A DNA stretch of 64,000 nucleotides from Euglena gracilis (taxonomy: Eukaryota > Euglenida > Euglenophyceae > Euglenales): positions 37,303,123 to 37,367,122 of the forward strand of contig CP154955.1 in the NCBI GenBank assembly GCA_039621445.1, in the 5' to 3' direction. Positions 30,201-40,258 of this stretch are shown here, one piece after another. The position numbers and the translations under genes are program-made. Position 1 is the stretch's first letter; each line of letters opens with the position of its first letter. A model generated the notes under the pieces. It had not been told where the DNA came from, searched no databases, and saw only the letters and a program-made list of their open reading frames with translations.

Positions 30201-32905
30201 TGCCCTCGCCGCAGTGGGCTGGCGGGTGGCACGCAACCAGGCGTGCTCTCGGTCTGCCGCCTGGCCGGACCTATGCCCGGAACAGGCGTACCCGGGACAG
30301 ATTGTCCTGACGCCGGTGGATGATTTCCCCCCGCCTGGCGCTGTCTTCACAGATGGCTCCGTGGCGTCCTCTGGGGGAGCCGCCGTCTGGGCCCCGGACA
30401 CCGAATCTGCCCTCACCTGCTCCGTCCCAGGTCCCCTGAGTTCCACCCACTGCGAGTTGGTGGCCCTACGGATGGCGGTAGAGGCCGCTGCCCCGCACAT
30501 CGTGACCGACTCCCTGACCTCCCTCCAAACGCTGGCGGGGTGGCATCTCCTACCCCTTTCCCGTGTCCTCCGATCACCTCTCAGGCCCCTGGTGCGTCAG
30601 ATCATCTCCGCCGCATCCTCCCTCTCCGCGGCGCCGCTCCTGGAGAAGGTGCGGGCGCACGACACGGCCGCCATCGAGGCCGGGCACCCCAAGGCGGCGG
30701 GAAATGACTCCGCCGACTTCTGGGCCAAGGAGGCTGCCCTCGGCCGGGCCGCGACCACCTGGTCACCCCCCCCTCCCTGCTTTGACGATCCCGTGCTCCT
30801 GCAGGACGCCTCCGGGTCGATCATCTACGACCTCCCCGCGGCGTTCGCCCAGGCCTGGTGGCTCCGGTGCCGGGCCGCTTGGGAGAAACGCTCCGCGGTG
30901 CGCCTCCTCGTCTTATACCCAGCTTCTGCCCCCATCGCCTGGCACGCCTCCACCGCCATTTTCCGGCGGGCAGTGGCCATCCCCGCCGGGTTTACACACC
31001 CGGTATCCCCGGCGGCCATCAAGTGGGTGGCCAGGGTGCGGACAGGCTGCCTGGCCACCCAGGACCGCCTCCACCGGCATCGGCTGGGGGCCCCCTCCCC
31101 CGCCTGCCTGTGCTGCAGGTCCCCAGTGGAGGACGACGTCCACGTCCTCACTGGCTGCCCTGCTACGGGCTCGGCTGCCGGTGCCGCCTCCTTTTCTCTC
31201 GCCTGGTCCGCTGCAGGTGAACAGTGCCGCCTTGCCCTGCCATTACCGCCGGCAGACTGGGTGGCGTCCTTCCACGTCCCCCTTGCCGCGGCACTGCTGC
31301 CGGAATCCTCCCTCGCCCACCTGCCTGCCCCCCTGCCCTCGTCAGAAGCCCAGCGCTTCCTCGCCCGCCTGCACTGCCTGCTCGCAGAGCGCTTGGCGGA
31401 GTGGATGCGCCGTCGCTGTGAGCTGATGGCCGCCTCCCTGCACCACGTCCCGGCTGGTCCGGGCCCGCTTCCCCAGGAGTGGGCGTCGGGTCAGCGCCGG
31501 CCCTCACATCTGCCACCGGAGCGTCGCCTCACCGTGGCCGAGCTGCGGCAGGCCGAGGGCGCCTGCCAGCCGGGAGACCAGGCGGCCTCCCCGCCCCCCT
31601 CGCCACCATCCCAGGCCCCATCATGCGGCCCCGCCCGCGTGAAGTGGCTGAGGGAGCGCCTGATCCTCTTACTGCGAGAGGAGACGGAGACCTGCCCGCC
31701 AGCTGCGGGGTCCTCGGCGGAGGCCTTGCTGGCCCTCTTCGAGCGCAGCACCGGTGAGTCCTTCCACTCCTCCCCAGGTGTGAATGTGCAACAACGCATC
31801 GGCTCCATCGGGCGCGTCTTGGGATTCCTGTGTTTACACCCCCCGCCCTCGCTGTCGCCCCCGTTGACCCGGGTCTCCAAGGCAGGAGGCTTCCTGTACA
31901 ATCGGGCCCCACGGCGCCCGGTTGACCTGCAGGCTTGGCGGCGCTCCCTGGTGGGCGCCTCCAGCCAACAGGCGGTGCCAGCTCTGCGGGCACGCAAAGC
32001 CGCAGCAAACGCCACCCTGGCCGCCTGGCTGCGGTGCCACCGGTTTCTGAAGCCGGTGGCGCCCGAGGAGGGCGAGTCCGGGATGGCCCTGCTCCTGTTG
32101 TGGGAGGTGGACCATGGCTGTGCCTTCCCCAGCGACGCAGGGGAGCGTTCCTCTTCCTTGCTGGCAGGTTTTACGCGGCGGCTAAAATCTGCAGCGGAGC
32201 AGGACCCCGAACTGCAGGCCTGGTTCGTCCCGAAGGACATGCAGTGCCCGCTCCAACCAGGTCTCCCACCTTCCCACCATGTGCGATGGCCGGTGAAAGT
32301 CATCACCCCCCCCCCCCGGCGGCACGTCGGAACCATGGTTCAACCAGTTTTCGGGACGGTGGAAAGCCTACCTCCTGTCCCTCGCCTGCCCAGCGTCACA
32401 GGCCACACCAACGCAGCCGGTGGCCGGGGGCACACCGATCTCCGACGCCCCCACTCAGGGGCGGCTGCCACGGGCACCCACCGGGGAGCCAGCCCCGAAG
32501 CGCAGGAGGGCGGCGCCTCCCGGGCGCCCAGCCCACGGAGCCGCAAGCTCCGCGGGGGTCACCCCGCCCTCGGTGCCGGCCATCCGGTGCCCCCCTTCCT
32601 CCTCCGTGTCGTCGCAGGACCCTCCGCGGGACGCCCCTGCACAGGGGCGGCTGCCGCGGGCACCCACCGGGGAGCCATCCCCGAAGCGCAGGAGGGCGGC
32701 GCCTCCCGGGCGCCCAGCCCACGGGGTCACAAGCTCCGCGGGGGTCACCCTGCCCTCGGTGCCGGCCAACCGGTGCCCGCCTTCCTCCTCCGTGTCGTCG
32801 CAGGACCCTCCGCGAACGAGGCAGGCCACCCTCGGGTCGTGGCTGCAGCCGCAGCGACCTCCCGAGGGGGCCCATGGCAGAGCTGCGCAGGGGCCGCCCA
32901 CCTAG
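27197..32905 (+). CDS. LINE ORF2: endonuclease, reverse transcriptase, RNase H, CCHC, C-terminal extension
   Basis: ATG at 27197 overlaps the ORF1 stop. APE motifs: RVGTWNM, DILAIQETH, VGDFNGS, SRIDLILAN, DGGHSPAIV. After a frame change at the C7 run 28175-28181 the RT follows: GASPGMAGVPISVW, AAFGFRANSGT, LASFDVEKCFDSLP, LAQGCPASP, and FADD at 29554-29565. RNase H: FTDGSVASSGGAAVW (Asp at 30352), CELVALRMAVE, IVTDSLTSL, and RAHD with GNDSADFWAKE. CCHC at 31105-31158: CLCC, His, Cys. About 570 residues follow with no family I recognise. After a second change at 32306-32317 the C-terminus holds two basic PKRRRAAPPGRP copies and ends at 32905. Roles: target nicking, cDNA synthesis, RNA strand removal. 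Confidence 0.9.
32444..32815 (+). repeat. Two 186-bp in-frame repeats in the ORF2 C-terminus
   Basis: Units 32444-32629 and 32630-32815 are tandem, differ by few bases, and are exactly 62 codons long. Each encodes QGRLPRAPTGEP, a basic PKRRRAAPPGRPAHG and CPPSSSVSSQDPPR. The basic patch resembles a nuclear localisation signal. The repeat is followed by RQATLGSWLQ. Confidence 0.85.
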
Positions 32906-32999
32906 CGGGGGCGGAACTGGGGCGCGGGCAATTCCCAGGTAACCCCTAGGGAGCCCAGCAGGCGCCCCAGGTGCGCAAGCACCGAAGACCGAACCCCCC

Positions 33000-33018
33000 C
33001 CCCCACCCCAACCCCGAT
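33000..33018. repeat. LINE target-site duplication, right copy
   Basis: Identical to 24832-24850. The host C-rich sequence (CGCCACCACCGCC) continues after it. Confidence 0.9.
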
Positions 33019-33224
33019 CGCCACCACCGCCACCACCACCACCACCCCCACTCCCATCCCCAGCCCCCACGTTCCAGCCAGGGGCCCAACAAACACCCCT
33101 CTCTCTCTCGAACATTGGGACAGAACCACGATTGCCACGCCAAACAACCGTGGTTTCTGCAGTGACACGGCTGCATGAGCACTGTGCACTTTGCTGCATC
33201 GTGCGCGTGCATCAGGCCGTATTT

Positions 33225-33505
33225 TAGTCGGGTGCGGACCCCACCCGGGAGGGGGGGGGTGCCTGCCTGGGCAGGCACTCCAAGGCACTCCCGCTCTGAC
33301 CCCCCCCTGGGGGGTTTAGGGCACACGCCAAATGTGCCCCAGCACAGACCCCGGCGCCGAAGGCGCTGGAAGCCAAAATGGTTAATTTTCAAAGGAATGT
33401 GCCTGGGCGCAGGCCGAAATCCGACCCCCGGGGGGGGGTAGTTTCTGCCTGGGCAGGCACTCACAGGCACTCTGGACCCCCCCTCCCTCCCCCGGGGTTA
33501 GTAAA
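33225..33505. repeat. Foldback repeat with paired GCCTGCCTGGGCAGGC hairpins
   Basis: GTGCCTGCCTGGGCAGGCAC (about 33260-33279) and TTCTGCCTGGGCAGGCAC (about 33445-33462) are self-complementary and both are followed within 15 bases by a GGCACTC repeat. C/G clamps and a GGCGCCGAAGGCGC hairpin (about 33353-33366) lie between. Probably a nonautonomous element without clear ends. Confidence 0.6.
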
Positions 33506-33673
33506 AAAAACAGCCTGGCGTCCATGCTCCAACCTGCGTGGTGGGAGACCACCGCGGTCTGCCGCCGGCGATGCTTTCTCAAAACCACCAGTCAGACGTC
33601 CTGGTCGGGAAGCCAACCACTCACAGGGTACATTGCCGCCCGCCCGCCCCCCCCTCCATCTTACTCTGCACAG

Positions 33674-33895
33674 GCAAACCCAAGCCCTGCCGGACGTGAG
33701 CCCGGACCAGCCCACCCGGCCCCTGTCCCCAGTGCCGGGCGCGGGCGACCCCGCCGCCCCCGGGGGCGGTCTGGCGGAGGCGCTGCGGAAGAAGTTGGCG
33801 GCCATCCTGCCGAACGTCCCCCAGAGGCCTCTCGAGGAGGACCCCCTCCTGGCGGCGCTGCCCCAGCCATGGCGGCCAGGCGACACTGGGGGCAG
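33674..33895 (+). CDS. Well-bounded host exon, function unknown
   Basis: The acceptor CTCTGCACAG ends at 33673; the donor GGCAG|GTATTT starts at 33896. It is 222 bp, in phase 2 at both ends. It encodes QTQALPDVSPDQPTRPLSPV, then GGGLAEALRKKLAAILPNV, PQRPLEEDPLLAALPQPW. The Leu-rich middle is one amphipathic helix; the rest looks disordered. The phase fits the exon at 38751 if intervening exons are absent or symmetric. Confidence 0.6.
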
Positions 33896-34009
33896 GTATT
33901 TGCTGTGCACATACGGCCACCTACACGCGATATGGATGCAGGTTCCGTGCATATCTATATCTCTCCCTCTGTCTGTTCGCATACCACATGTGTGTGTACA
34001 TACCCCCCC

Positions 34010-34380
34010 CCTCTGTCCAACGACCCCCCTAATGACCACCCCCCCCCCCCTGTCAGAGGACACCTTTTCGGAGGTTTGACCAATTTTTTTGGTCCCGGCG
34101 TGAAGCGCCAGGACGAGGAATTTTGCCCAAATATTGGCCAAAAATTTGGCCAAAATGCCATTTTTGACACTTTTTGGACAAAAATTTGTCAAAGTTGCCC
34201 AAAATTTTCGGCGCAAAGCGCCGGAAGGGAAAATTTGGGCATTTTTGGGTGGGTAGGGACCCGGGTACCCACCAACTTTCTTTTGAGCCCCATGTCCAAC
34301 GACCCCCCCTCGGTCAGAGGACACCTTTTTGGTCACTACCCTATGTCCAACGACCGCCCCCCCCCAGTCAGAGGACAGAG
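34010..34380. repeat. Three copies of a TGTCCAACGACC / GTCAGAGGACA unit
   Basis: The block (A)TGTCCAACGACC, C run, GTCAGAGGACACCTTTT occurs near 34014, 34292 and 34343. Between copies 1 and 2 are two GGCG/CGCC hairpins (34096-34110 and 34208-34224) and A/T tracts. No gene. Confidence 0.75.
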
Positions 34381-34416
34381 GTTACCGGTCATTTGACATA
34401 GGGGGGGGTACAAATA

Positions 34417-35220
34417 TTGCATGTATATTTGATGTTAATTTTATTTTCATTTGTTATGCATCATTGCAATGTATATTTATGTTGTTATGAGTATTTATTA
34501 TGTTCTGTTTATTACGTTTATTATTTTTGGGTATTCATGCTTTTTACATTATGTGTATTGTATCATGTTGTGTTATGTTATTTTACGTTATGTTGTGATG
34601 TCATGCTCAATCCACCATCATATTTTCCCTTCCATCCATCCAGCCATTTTTGTTGTCAACCCTCCGCATTATCCCATCTCCTGACCGTCATGATTCCAAG
34701 TGGAGGCCCCCACTGAGGCAGAACACGGCGAGGTCTGCATGGGATATGCCCCCCCCCACATAATGGGATTTCCAAGGTGTGTCACCCGAGCTTTTGGTGC
34801 AGCTGCAAAAAAAAAATGAAATTATTGCTGGTTCGGTGAAATCAGAATTTATTGTTAAGTGCTGTTCAGTGAGAAGACTAAAAAAGGCTTTTGAGAAGAT
34901 TTCACCAAAATGAGGTTTTTTCATCCTTTCACCATCGTTGTTGATTTTGGCGTTTTTTGGAAAGCAGCTTCTCTTGAGATGTCCCTGGAGGTGGGTGCTA
35001 GGTCAAGGAAAGCATTGAAGATCCCTGGGGGGTTTCCAAGTGGGTGGTGCAAGCGCGCACACACCCGGCATCGAGGTAACCCGAAGAAATGGGCATCTCC
35101 CCTCCTGATATGAACAGGTAACCCAGGACAGATAAATTGCTCAACCCTGGGACAGATTTGAAGAAGCCTGCCACCAAATACACAGGACCTTCGCAATCGC
35201 AAATTACTGCAAACCACACA
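34417..35220. other. AT-rich stretch, no gene seen
   Basis: 34417-34700 is TTAT/TTGT rich. The remainder to 35220 has no coding or repeat signal I can support. Confidence 0.5.
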
Positions 35221-35479
35221 GCTACCGGGGGGGGGGGAAATAGATGCCGAAAAAAATTGATTGGGAAAAAATTGGTGTACAGAAATCCTGCCAATTTTTC
35301 CGGGCCTTTTTTGAAAATCCTGCCTCAAAAATTTGAAAATCACCCCTTTTCCAGTCATCTTGCATACAAAACCTGCCAATTTTTTCCGGGCCGTTTTCAG
35401 GTTTGGCACCAATTTTTTCGGCTTCCAATTTTGTCGGGTCTAATTTTATCTAGCCCCAATACCCCCACCCCCCGGTAGC
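35221..35479. mobile_element. 259-bp TIR element
   Basis: Starts GCTACCGGGGGG and ends CCCCCCGGTAGC, with matching AAAAATTG-type inner sequence on both arms. ACACA precedes and ACACG follows, a weak possible target duplication. No coding. Confidence 0.5.
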
Positions 35480-35939
35480 ACACGTTGTCTGCCCACTTTT
35501 TTTTTCGAGGGTTTTTCAAGTAAAAGGTCACGGGTTCCCGTGAACTGTTGCTCCAGAATTTTCTGGGAAAAATTTCTAGGTTGGTTTCCGCCTCGATAAA
35601 AATTACCCTGTTGACCGTTTTGGACATTTTAGGCCTTGTGCTGTTTCAAGGATTATCAGCCCGTTTGTGTGGATTCCGCTGTTGTCCACTTTTTCCCCGA
35701 GAATTCTCTTTTTTTTGGTGCCGGCCGAAATCCACTCCCACCCCCCAGCAGGAGCTGTTTCCGAAATTTTGTGTTTGTCCCCGAAAAGGCCCTATATTTC
35801 CAGAACAGCAGTTGCCTGACCAAATGTCTGCAAAACCCGTAAACTCCGATTTTCCTGATTTGGTCTTTTGAGCCCCTTTTGCAACAGTGAGACCCCTTGC
35901 TTCTCCTGGGCAGGTACGGCCGTATAACTTGCGAAAAAG

Positions 35940-36645
35940 AAGTTTTACGGGAAACCGTGAAGTGAATGACGTTTTCACGTAAACTTTGTTTGAAGTTTGA
36001 AAATGTGCCAGGTTGACAAGGGGGCGGGGTGCTCTCATTCTTGGTTCACCTGACAGCTGCCAAGCAGTTGGACACCCCCGGTGCTCTCCCTCTGCCTCCT
36101 GGACTGGTAGTGCATTACACAGGAGCGGTAGAGTTCCCACAGCTGAAGGGGGGATACCGGTGCCGTGAGGGTGCCCAGGAGGAGTTTTTGTCATCTCCAC
36201 AGCTGTGCTCCTGGCAGGAGAGTCAACAGCTGACGCCAGAATGCCTCTAATTTTTCTGACCCAAGCTGTTTTGAAACGCACTCTCCGAGTCCACCTAAAA
36301 TGCCAGATGGGGGGTCTCCCAGAGGGGGAAGGGCACATTCAGTCAGGAACGTGTTTTTAATGAGAGGGTTCCAACTCATTACCCACTCTGTGAATCACTG
36401 CTTGGTGCCACCATCTGATGCAACCTATTTTGGGCTCTCCTGATAAGAACCAAAACGTCTGCTGCGTTCAGAACCTGTGGAGTGGGAGGGGGCATCTCGT
36501 CGGATCTCACCCCACCAGCCTGCTTGACCAGGAGAGCAACGGTTCCCCTCCTTCACAGTTAACCGTAAGCAACACAAAGTGAGTTTTACGTGACACCGTA
36601 AACAATGCTCGGTTGAAGAGAGTTTTACGTGACACCGTAAACATC
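35940..36645. repeat. Dispersed GTTTTACG...CGTAAAC hairpins
   Basis: Hairpins at 35941-35962 (TTTTACGG, GAAA, CCGTGAA) and two near-identical copies at 36581-36603 and 36619-36642 (GTTTTACG, TGACAC, CGTAAAC). The same family recurs at 38320-38400. Confidence 0.7.
36029..36250 (+). CDS. Unassigned open frame
   Basis: The frame reads LDTPGALPLPPGLVVHYTGA, VEFPQLKGGYRCREGAQEE and stops at 36248-36250. GC content is moderate, unlike the host exons. No family recognised; the opposite strand is also partly open. It may be decayed transposon coding. Confidence 0.25.
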   Translation: MLSFLVHLTAAKQLDTPGALPLPPGLVVHYTGAVEFPQLKGGYRCREGAQEEFLSSPQLCSWQESQQLTPECL

Positions 36646-36649
36646 TGGA

Positions 36650-37390
36650 TATCAGTGTTTTTGCACTTGTGATGATACAGATGGTCTCCATTGTTGCCTG
36701 GGGCCTGGAAGTGGAGGGACAAACTGCGTGGTCCTCACTCACTCAACCGAACTTCAGGGAAGCGTATAAAGCTCCCAAAGGAAGTTATGTCCGTTGCATT
36801 TTTTTTTCCAGTTTGTGGAGGCAAGTCCCTCGTGTCTCTCCTACAATCTGTCGTGGTGGGCGATGATTTGAAGATAGTAGAGAGAAGGTTCCTGAAAAGG
36901 CCAATTTTTTTCCTGTTCAAGGTTTATTTGATAGTGATCAAAAGAAGCTCCCCATGAAAAGGACCTGATATTTTTTGAAACGTGTTGGCGAGGATGCTGC
37001 CAAAGAGGTGATATTTTAGACCTTTTGAAAGTGATTAAAATTAACTTTTTTTTTGGAATTGTCCGTGACAACCCTTGGAGGCGGTTGCTCCGCATTGTGT
37101 TTGCTGTGATGTTTTTAGTTGCCTTTTTTTTGGCATTTTTTTCATGATTGCAGCAAACAACAGCAAATGTATTTCTGAAAACGTACGATACGCTGCACCG
37201 TTTCAGGTTTCAGGTTTCAGGTTCAGTGTAATTCAGCCTCTTTTGTAGGGCTTTTCGATTTCATTACTGCGAGATGTGTTTCTCAGGGCAGTTCTCTGCA
37301 CTGTTGAAATGGAGTACACACATGTATAACTATTTTCCCAGGATATTTCCTGCAGTGGGGGAGTTTGAAGGGATATCGCATTCAACTGCA
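36650..37390. other. No gene seen
   Basis: No supported feature; a small run of CAGGTTTCAGGTTTCAGGTT lies at about 37205-37224. Confidence 0.5.
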
Positions 37391-37393
37391 TAG

Positions 37394-37790
37394 GTGGGGG
37401 GCATCTCAATTTCTGGAGCTGTTGTGACCCACCAAGGGGGGAGGCTTCACGTTACATCCTCTGGAGTTCAGCCCTTGAAAGCGCTGTCTGGGTTGTTGTT
37501 GAGGGACCTCTCTTGGGTGTGGCATTCAACAGAGTTGGGGGATGGGAGGGCACTCGACACCCAGGCCAAGATGTGTTGTGTGACATTAGCCAGTCTGTGG
37601 CATCTGGGCATATCGGTAACAAGGTTTCTGTACCCAGAGTTTGTTCCATTCTCTGATCTGTGGAACTTTCAGTTTACTGGAACCCGTGGAGATGTTTTCA
37701 AGGCACAACTGCACTTTGAATGGGGGGATCAAAACACCAGAAGCAACCCCAGCCAGTGTTTCTGGGAACACTGCCACAGCTTGGCACCAA
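37394..37790 (+). pseudogene. Unassigned 130-codon open frame cut by a MITE
   Basis: The frame reads LLLRDLSWVWHSTELGDGRA, CCVTLASLWHLGISVTRFLY, PFSDLWNFQFTGTRGDVFK and runs into the MITE at 37791. The composition is protein-like and GC-neutral. After the MITE it can continue only a few codons before a stop. No family recognised. Confidence 0.3.
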
Positions 37791-38073
37791 CCAGGCTTCT
37801 TTTTAAGTCAGCAACCCCCCCCCCCCGGGGGGAGGGGGGGGGGGGGGGTGGGTCCGGGCCGGACCCCCCCCGGGGGGGGGGGTCCCGCGCCAGAGGCGCT
37901 GGGTATACCTTTTCGGCGCGAAGCGCCGAAATTTTTTGGAAATTGCCTTTAACGGGCCCGATTTTGGGGGGTCCCCGGACCCCCCCCCCCCCCCCCCGGG
38001 GGGGCCCGCGCCCCCCTGGGTGGGTGGGGGGGGGCCCCCCCCCTCCCCCCCGGGGGTCTTGAAAAGAAGCCTG
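37791..38073. mobile_element. hAT-type MITE, 283 bp, perfect 8-bp TSD
   Basis: Starts CAGGCTTCTTTTTAAG and ends CTTGAAAAGAAGCCTG. Flanks GCACCAAC (37783-37790) and GCACCAAC (38074-38081) are identical. The interior has long C/G clamps and two hairpins, CCCGCGCCAGAGGCGCTGGG (37884-37903) and TTTCGGCGCGAAGCGCCGAA (37911-37930). Same family as 57145-57440 in the opposite orientation. Confidence 0.93.
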
Positions 38074-38319
38074 GCACCAACACCATGCCTTCATGGGTAA
38101 ACCATGGCCCGTTCCAGCTGTGTTCCCACAGAACATAGGGACCATAGCAAGAAGGGATGCACTGCCCACCCGAAATTTATTTTAACGGAAACACTGAACA
38201 TGTTCAGTCGCTGCACTGCACATATGTGTTAGGGGCTGGGTCAAAAAGGCCATCAGTTTGAGTCCAGGGGTTGGGTACAAGGTTCAGGTCCATTCACGAA
38301 CAAGAGGGGTGCAGCACAA

Positions 38320-38400
38320 GTTTACAGGAAACTGTAAACCAGTTCATCTTCATGGTTTTCCGTAAACTTCTGTTTTTGTATTTTTACGGAAAACCGTAAG
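38320..38400. repeat. Hairpin cluster, GTTTACAG-GAAA-CTGTAAAC type
   Basis: 38320-38339 is a perfect 8-bp stem with a GAAA tetraloop. 38381-38400 has TTTTTACGG, AAAA, CCGTAAG. A half-site GGTTTTCCGTAAAC lies between, complementary to the second hairpin. Confidence 0.8.
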
Positions 38401-38750
38401 CCACCTTCGCATGCAACCTTGTTTTGGGGCCTCCAAACGTTCAGGGGAACCCGTAAGGCATCGGCGGGGTGGAATAATCCCAGAAAAATTTCGGAACGCC
38501 CCGGGACCCACAAATTTCCCAGGTTTTTTTTTCGGAAAAATCGGGCGAAATCGGGGCGTTTTTCGGGTGGGCAGAAAATGCGGGCTGGACCAGGGGTCAA
38601 CAAATGCTTTCCTTGGCCTAGCACCCACCTCCAAATCCCCAAATCCACAAAGCGAAATCCAAAAAGCAAATCACTGCAAACCACACACACACACACACAG
38701 AAGCCAAGGAATAAATTTGCCCCCTCTGCACAGGCACCCCATCCTCTCAG

Positions 38751-38921
38751 CCCCTGCCACCCTCCCCCCGTCCAAGTGCTGGGCATCTACACGTACAAGT
38801 ACCCCACGGAGGGCGGCACCCCGACGGGGGCCACCGTGGTGACGGTCGACGATGGGAAGGTGGAGCGCGAGCTGGCGGTGTTTGCCCGGCGGCTTCCCAT
38901 TCTGATGGACGCTCGCAGAAG
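38751..38921 (+). CDS. Host exon, function unknown
   Basis: After TCTCAG (38750) the frame gives VQVLGIYTYKYPTEGGTPTG, ATVVTVDDGKVERELAVFA, RRLPILMDARR, and ends in phase 2 at AAG|GTGTTG (38922). The acceptor phase fits the exon ending at 33895. An alternative acceptor at 38733 would be phase 0. The beta-strand-like pattern VVTVDDGKVE is suggestive of a small mixed fold, but no family is recognised. Confidence 0.55.
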
Positions 38922-39238
38922 GTGTTGGTGGACGTCAGAGAAGGGAACATTCCACGAAAGTGCCAAAGAGCCACCATTTGCCTTTTTTCCTCCAAATCTA
39001 CTATCACTCTGTGCTGTGGATTCAGCACAACGCTGCCATCTCATCTGGTGAAATAACGCAGCCGGGCCAACAGCGTCGCTATATCAGTGTGTGATCCCCT
39101 TCCCCGGTAACATTCGGCTTTTGAGCCTCACTTTCACCCCCCAACCCATGCTTCGCACCAATGGCACCCAGAAACAAATTGGAGGCTGTGATCAATCGAC
39201 CAACATTGTGAGAAAATCGGATGGATATCCATGGGCAC

Positions 39239-39629
39239 CAGGGTGTTGCTTAAAAAGTTTTGATCCCCCGGGGGGGCTCCAGCCAGCCAGCAGCCTTTTT
39301 CCAGCCGGGGATCAACGCGAGTTTCATTTATTTCCAGCCGCCCTTCGGGTGGCTGGACGGATTTTTTCGCTTGCAGAGGTGCAAAAATGGGCCACAAAAA
39401 TGGGTCAAAAATGGGTCGGAAAAGGGCTGGCAGGGCAAATCTGGGGTCAAAAATTGATTTTTCACATTACTTGGCAGTTTGTTGTTTTTTTTTTGACTTT
39501 TTTTCCGATTTTGATTTTTTAGTTCCCGGTTCAACCCCGGGTGAGGACAGCATCTTTTTTCCAGCCAGCCCATTTTTTTTCCCGCCTCTAAGCTGGACCC
39601 TCCCCCCCGGATCTTTGAGCAACGCCCTG
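39239..39629. mobile_element. hAT-type MITE, 391 bp, perfect 8-bp TSD
   Basis: Starts CAGGGTGTTGCTTAAAAAG and ends CTTTGAGCAACGCCCTG. Flanks ATGGGCAC (39231-39238) and ATGGGCAC (39630-39637) match exactly. The interior has CAGCCAGCCAGCAGCC, GGTGGCTGGACGG and CAGCCAGCCC blocks, shared with the diverged copy at 7262-7640. Confidence 0.93.
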
Positions 39630-39879
39630 ATGGGCACAGAAAGGGCGCAAGCAAGCTCAACCTTGAAGGAATGCAAAAGACCCCTTCGAAGTCCTTGCAC
39701 CCGGAGAGCCGCCAGTTCCGGGGCTGTATTTCCAGCAGACCTCCCCCTCCCGGGCCCCCATCCTGTGGCCTGCCGCCGACCGGGAATCGGACACCGACCG
39801 AGTCCCCGTCGCGACCGACAAGCCACAGAGGCAGGCTCTGGCCACTCCTGTTGGGTAGGGCATCCTTGGGCGACCTACC

Positions 39880-40258
39880 CAGGCTTTTGCTTAAGGGATT
39901 GCAATACCCCCCCCCGGGGGGTGGACTGCAGCTAGTCCAAATTTGGCTAGTGGGTTTTCTAGCAGACCCCCCCCCCCCGGGGGCGGGTTTGCTAGCTAGT
40001 GGAAAATTTTTTTCCAGTGACCAGCGGAAATTTTTTGGGGACCCCCAAAAATGGCCAAAATGCCCATTTTTGGCCTTTTTTGGGAATTTTTGGAACTCAT
40101 TTTTCTTCCGGCGCTGTGCGCCGGAGGAAAATTTTTTTTCCAGTCCGGGGGACCCCCGGACCTCCCCCCCCCGGGGGGTCTAGCTAGTCCACTTTTTCCA
40201 GTGTCTAGCCGATTGGCTAGCCAGTACCCCCCCGGGGGGGTCCTTAAGCAAAAGCCTG
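39880..40258. mobile_element. hAT-type MITE, 379 bp, perfect 8-bp TSD
   Basis: Starts CAGGCTTTTGCTTAAGG and ends with its exact reverse complement. Flanks GACCTACC (39872-39879) and GACCTACC (40259-40266) are identical. Highly similar to 15464-15900 throughout, including AGCTAGTCCAAATTTGGCTA and the CCGGCGC-TGT-GCGCCGG hairpin at 40108-40124. Confidence 0.95.

Larger units (their letters stand above)
24851..32999 (+). mobile_element. Full-length APE-type LINE (non-LTR retrotransposon), about 8.15 kb
   Basis: A uniformly GC-rich block with two ORFs flanked by identical 19-bp target duplications. ORF2 has an APE-like endonuclease, reverse transcriptase, RNase H and CCHC knuckle, the layout known from RNase H-bearing LINE clades; the clade cannot be set by eye. 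The 3' end is AAGACCGAACC plus a C run, with no poly(A) tail. Intact duplications and long open frames point to a young insertion. Frames break near 26.5 kb and at the C runs 28175-28181 and 32306-32317; run-length errors or real mutations could explain this. Confidence 0.93.

Noticed and set aside
27271-32949. A single 1,892-codon open frame through the LINE
   Set aside because: The endonuclease lies in another frame before 28.2 kb and the C-terminal repeats in another after 32.3 kb. The frame is open in the wrong parts only because the DNA is very GC-rich.
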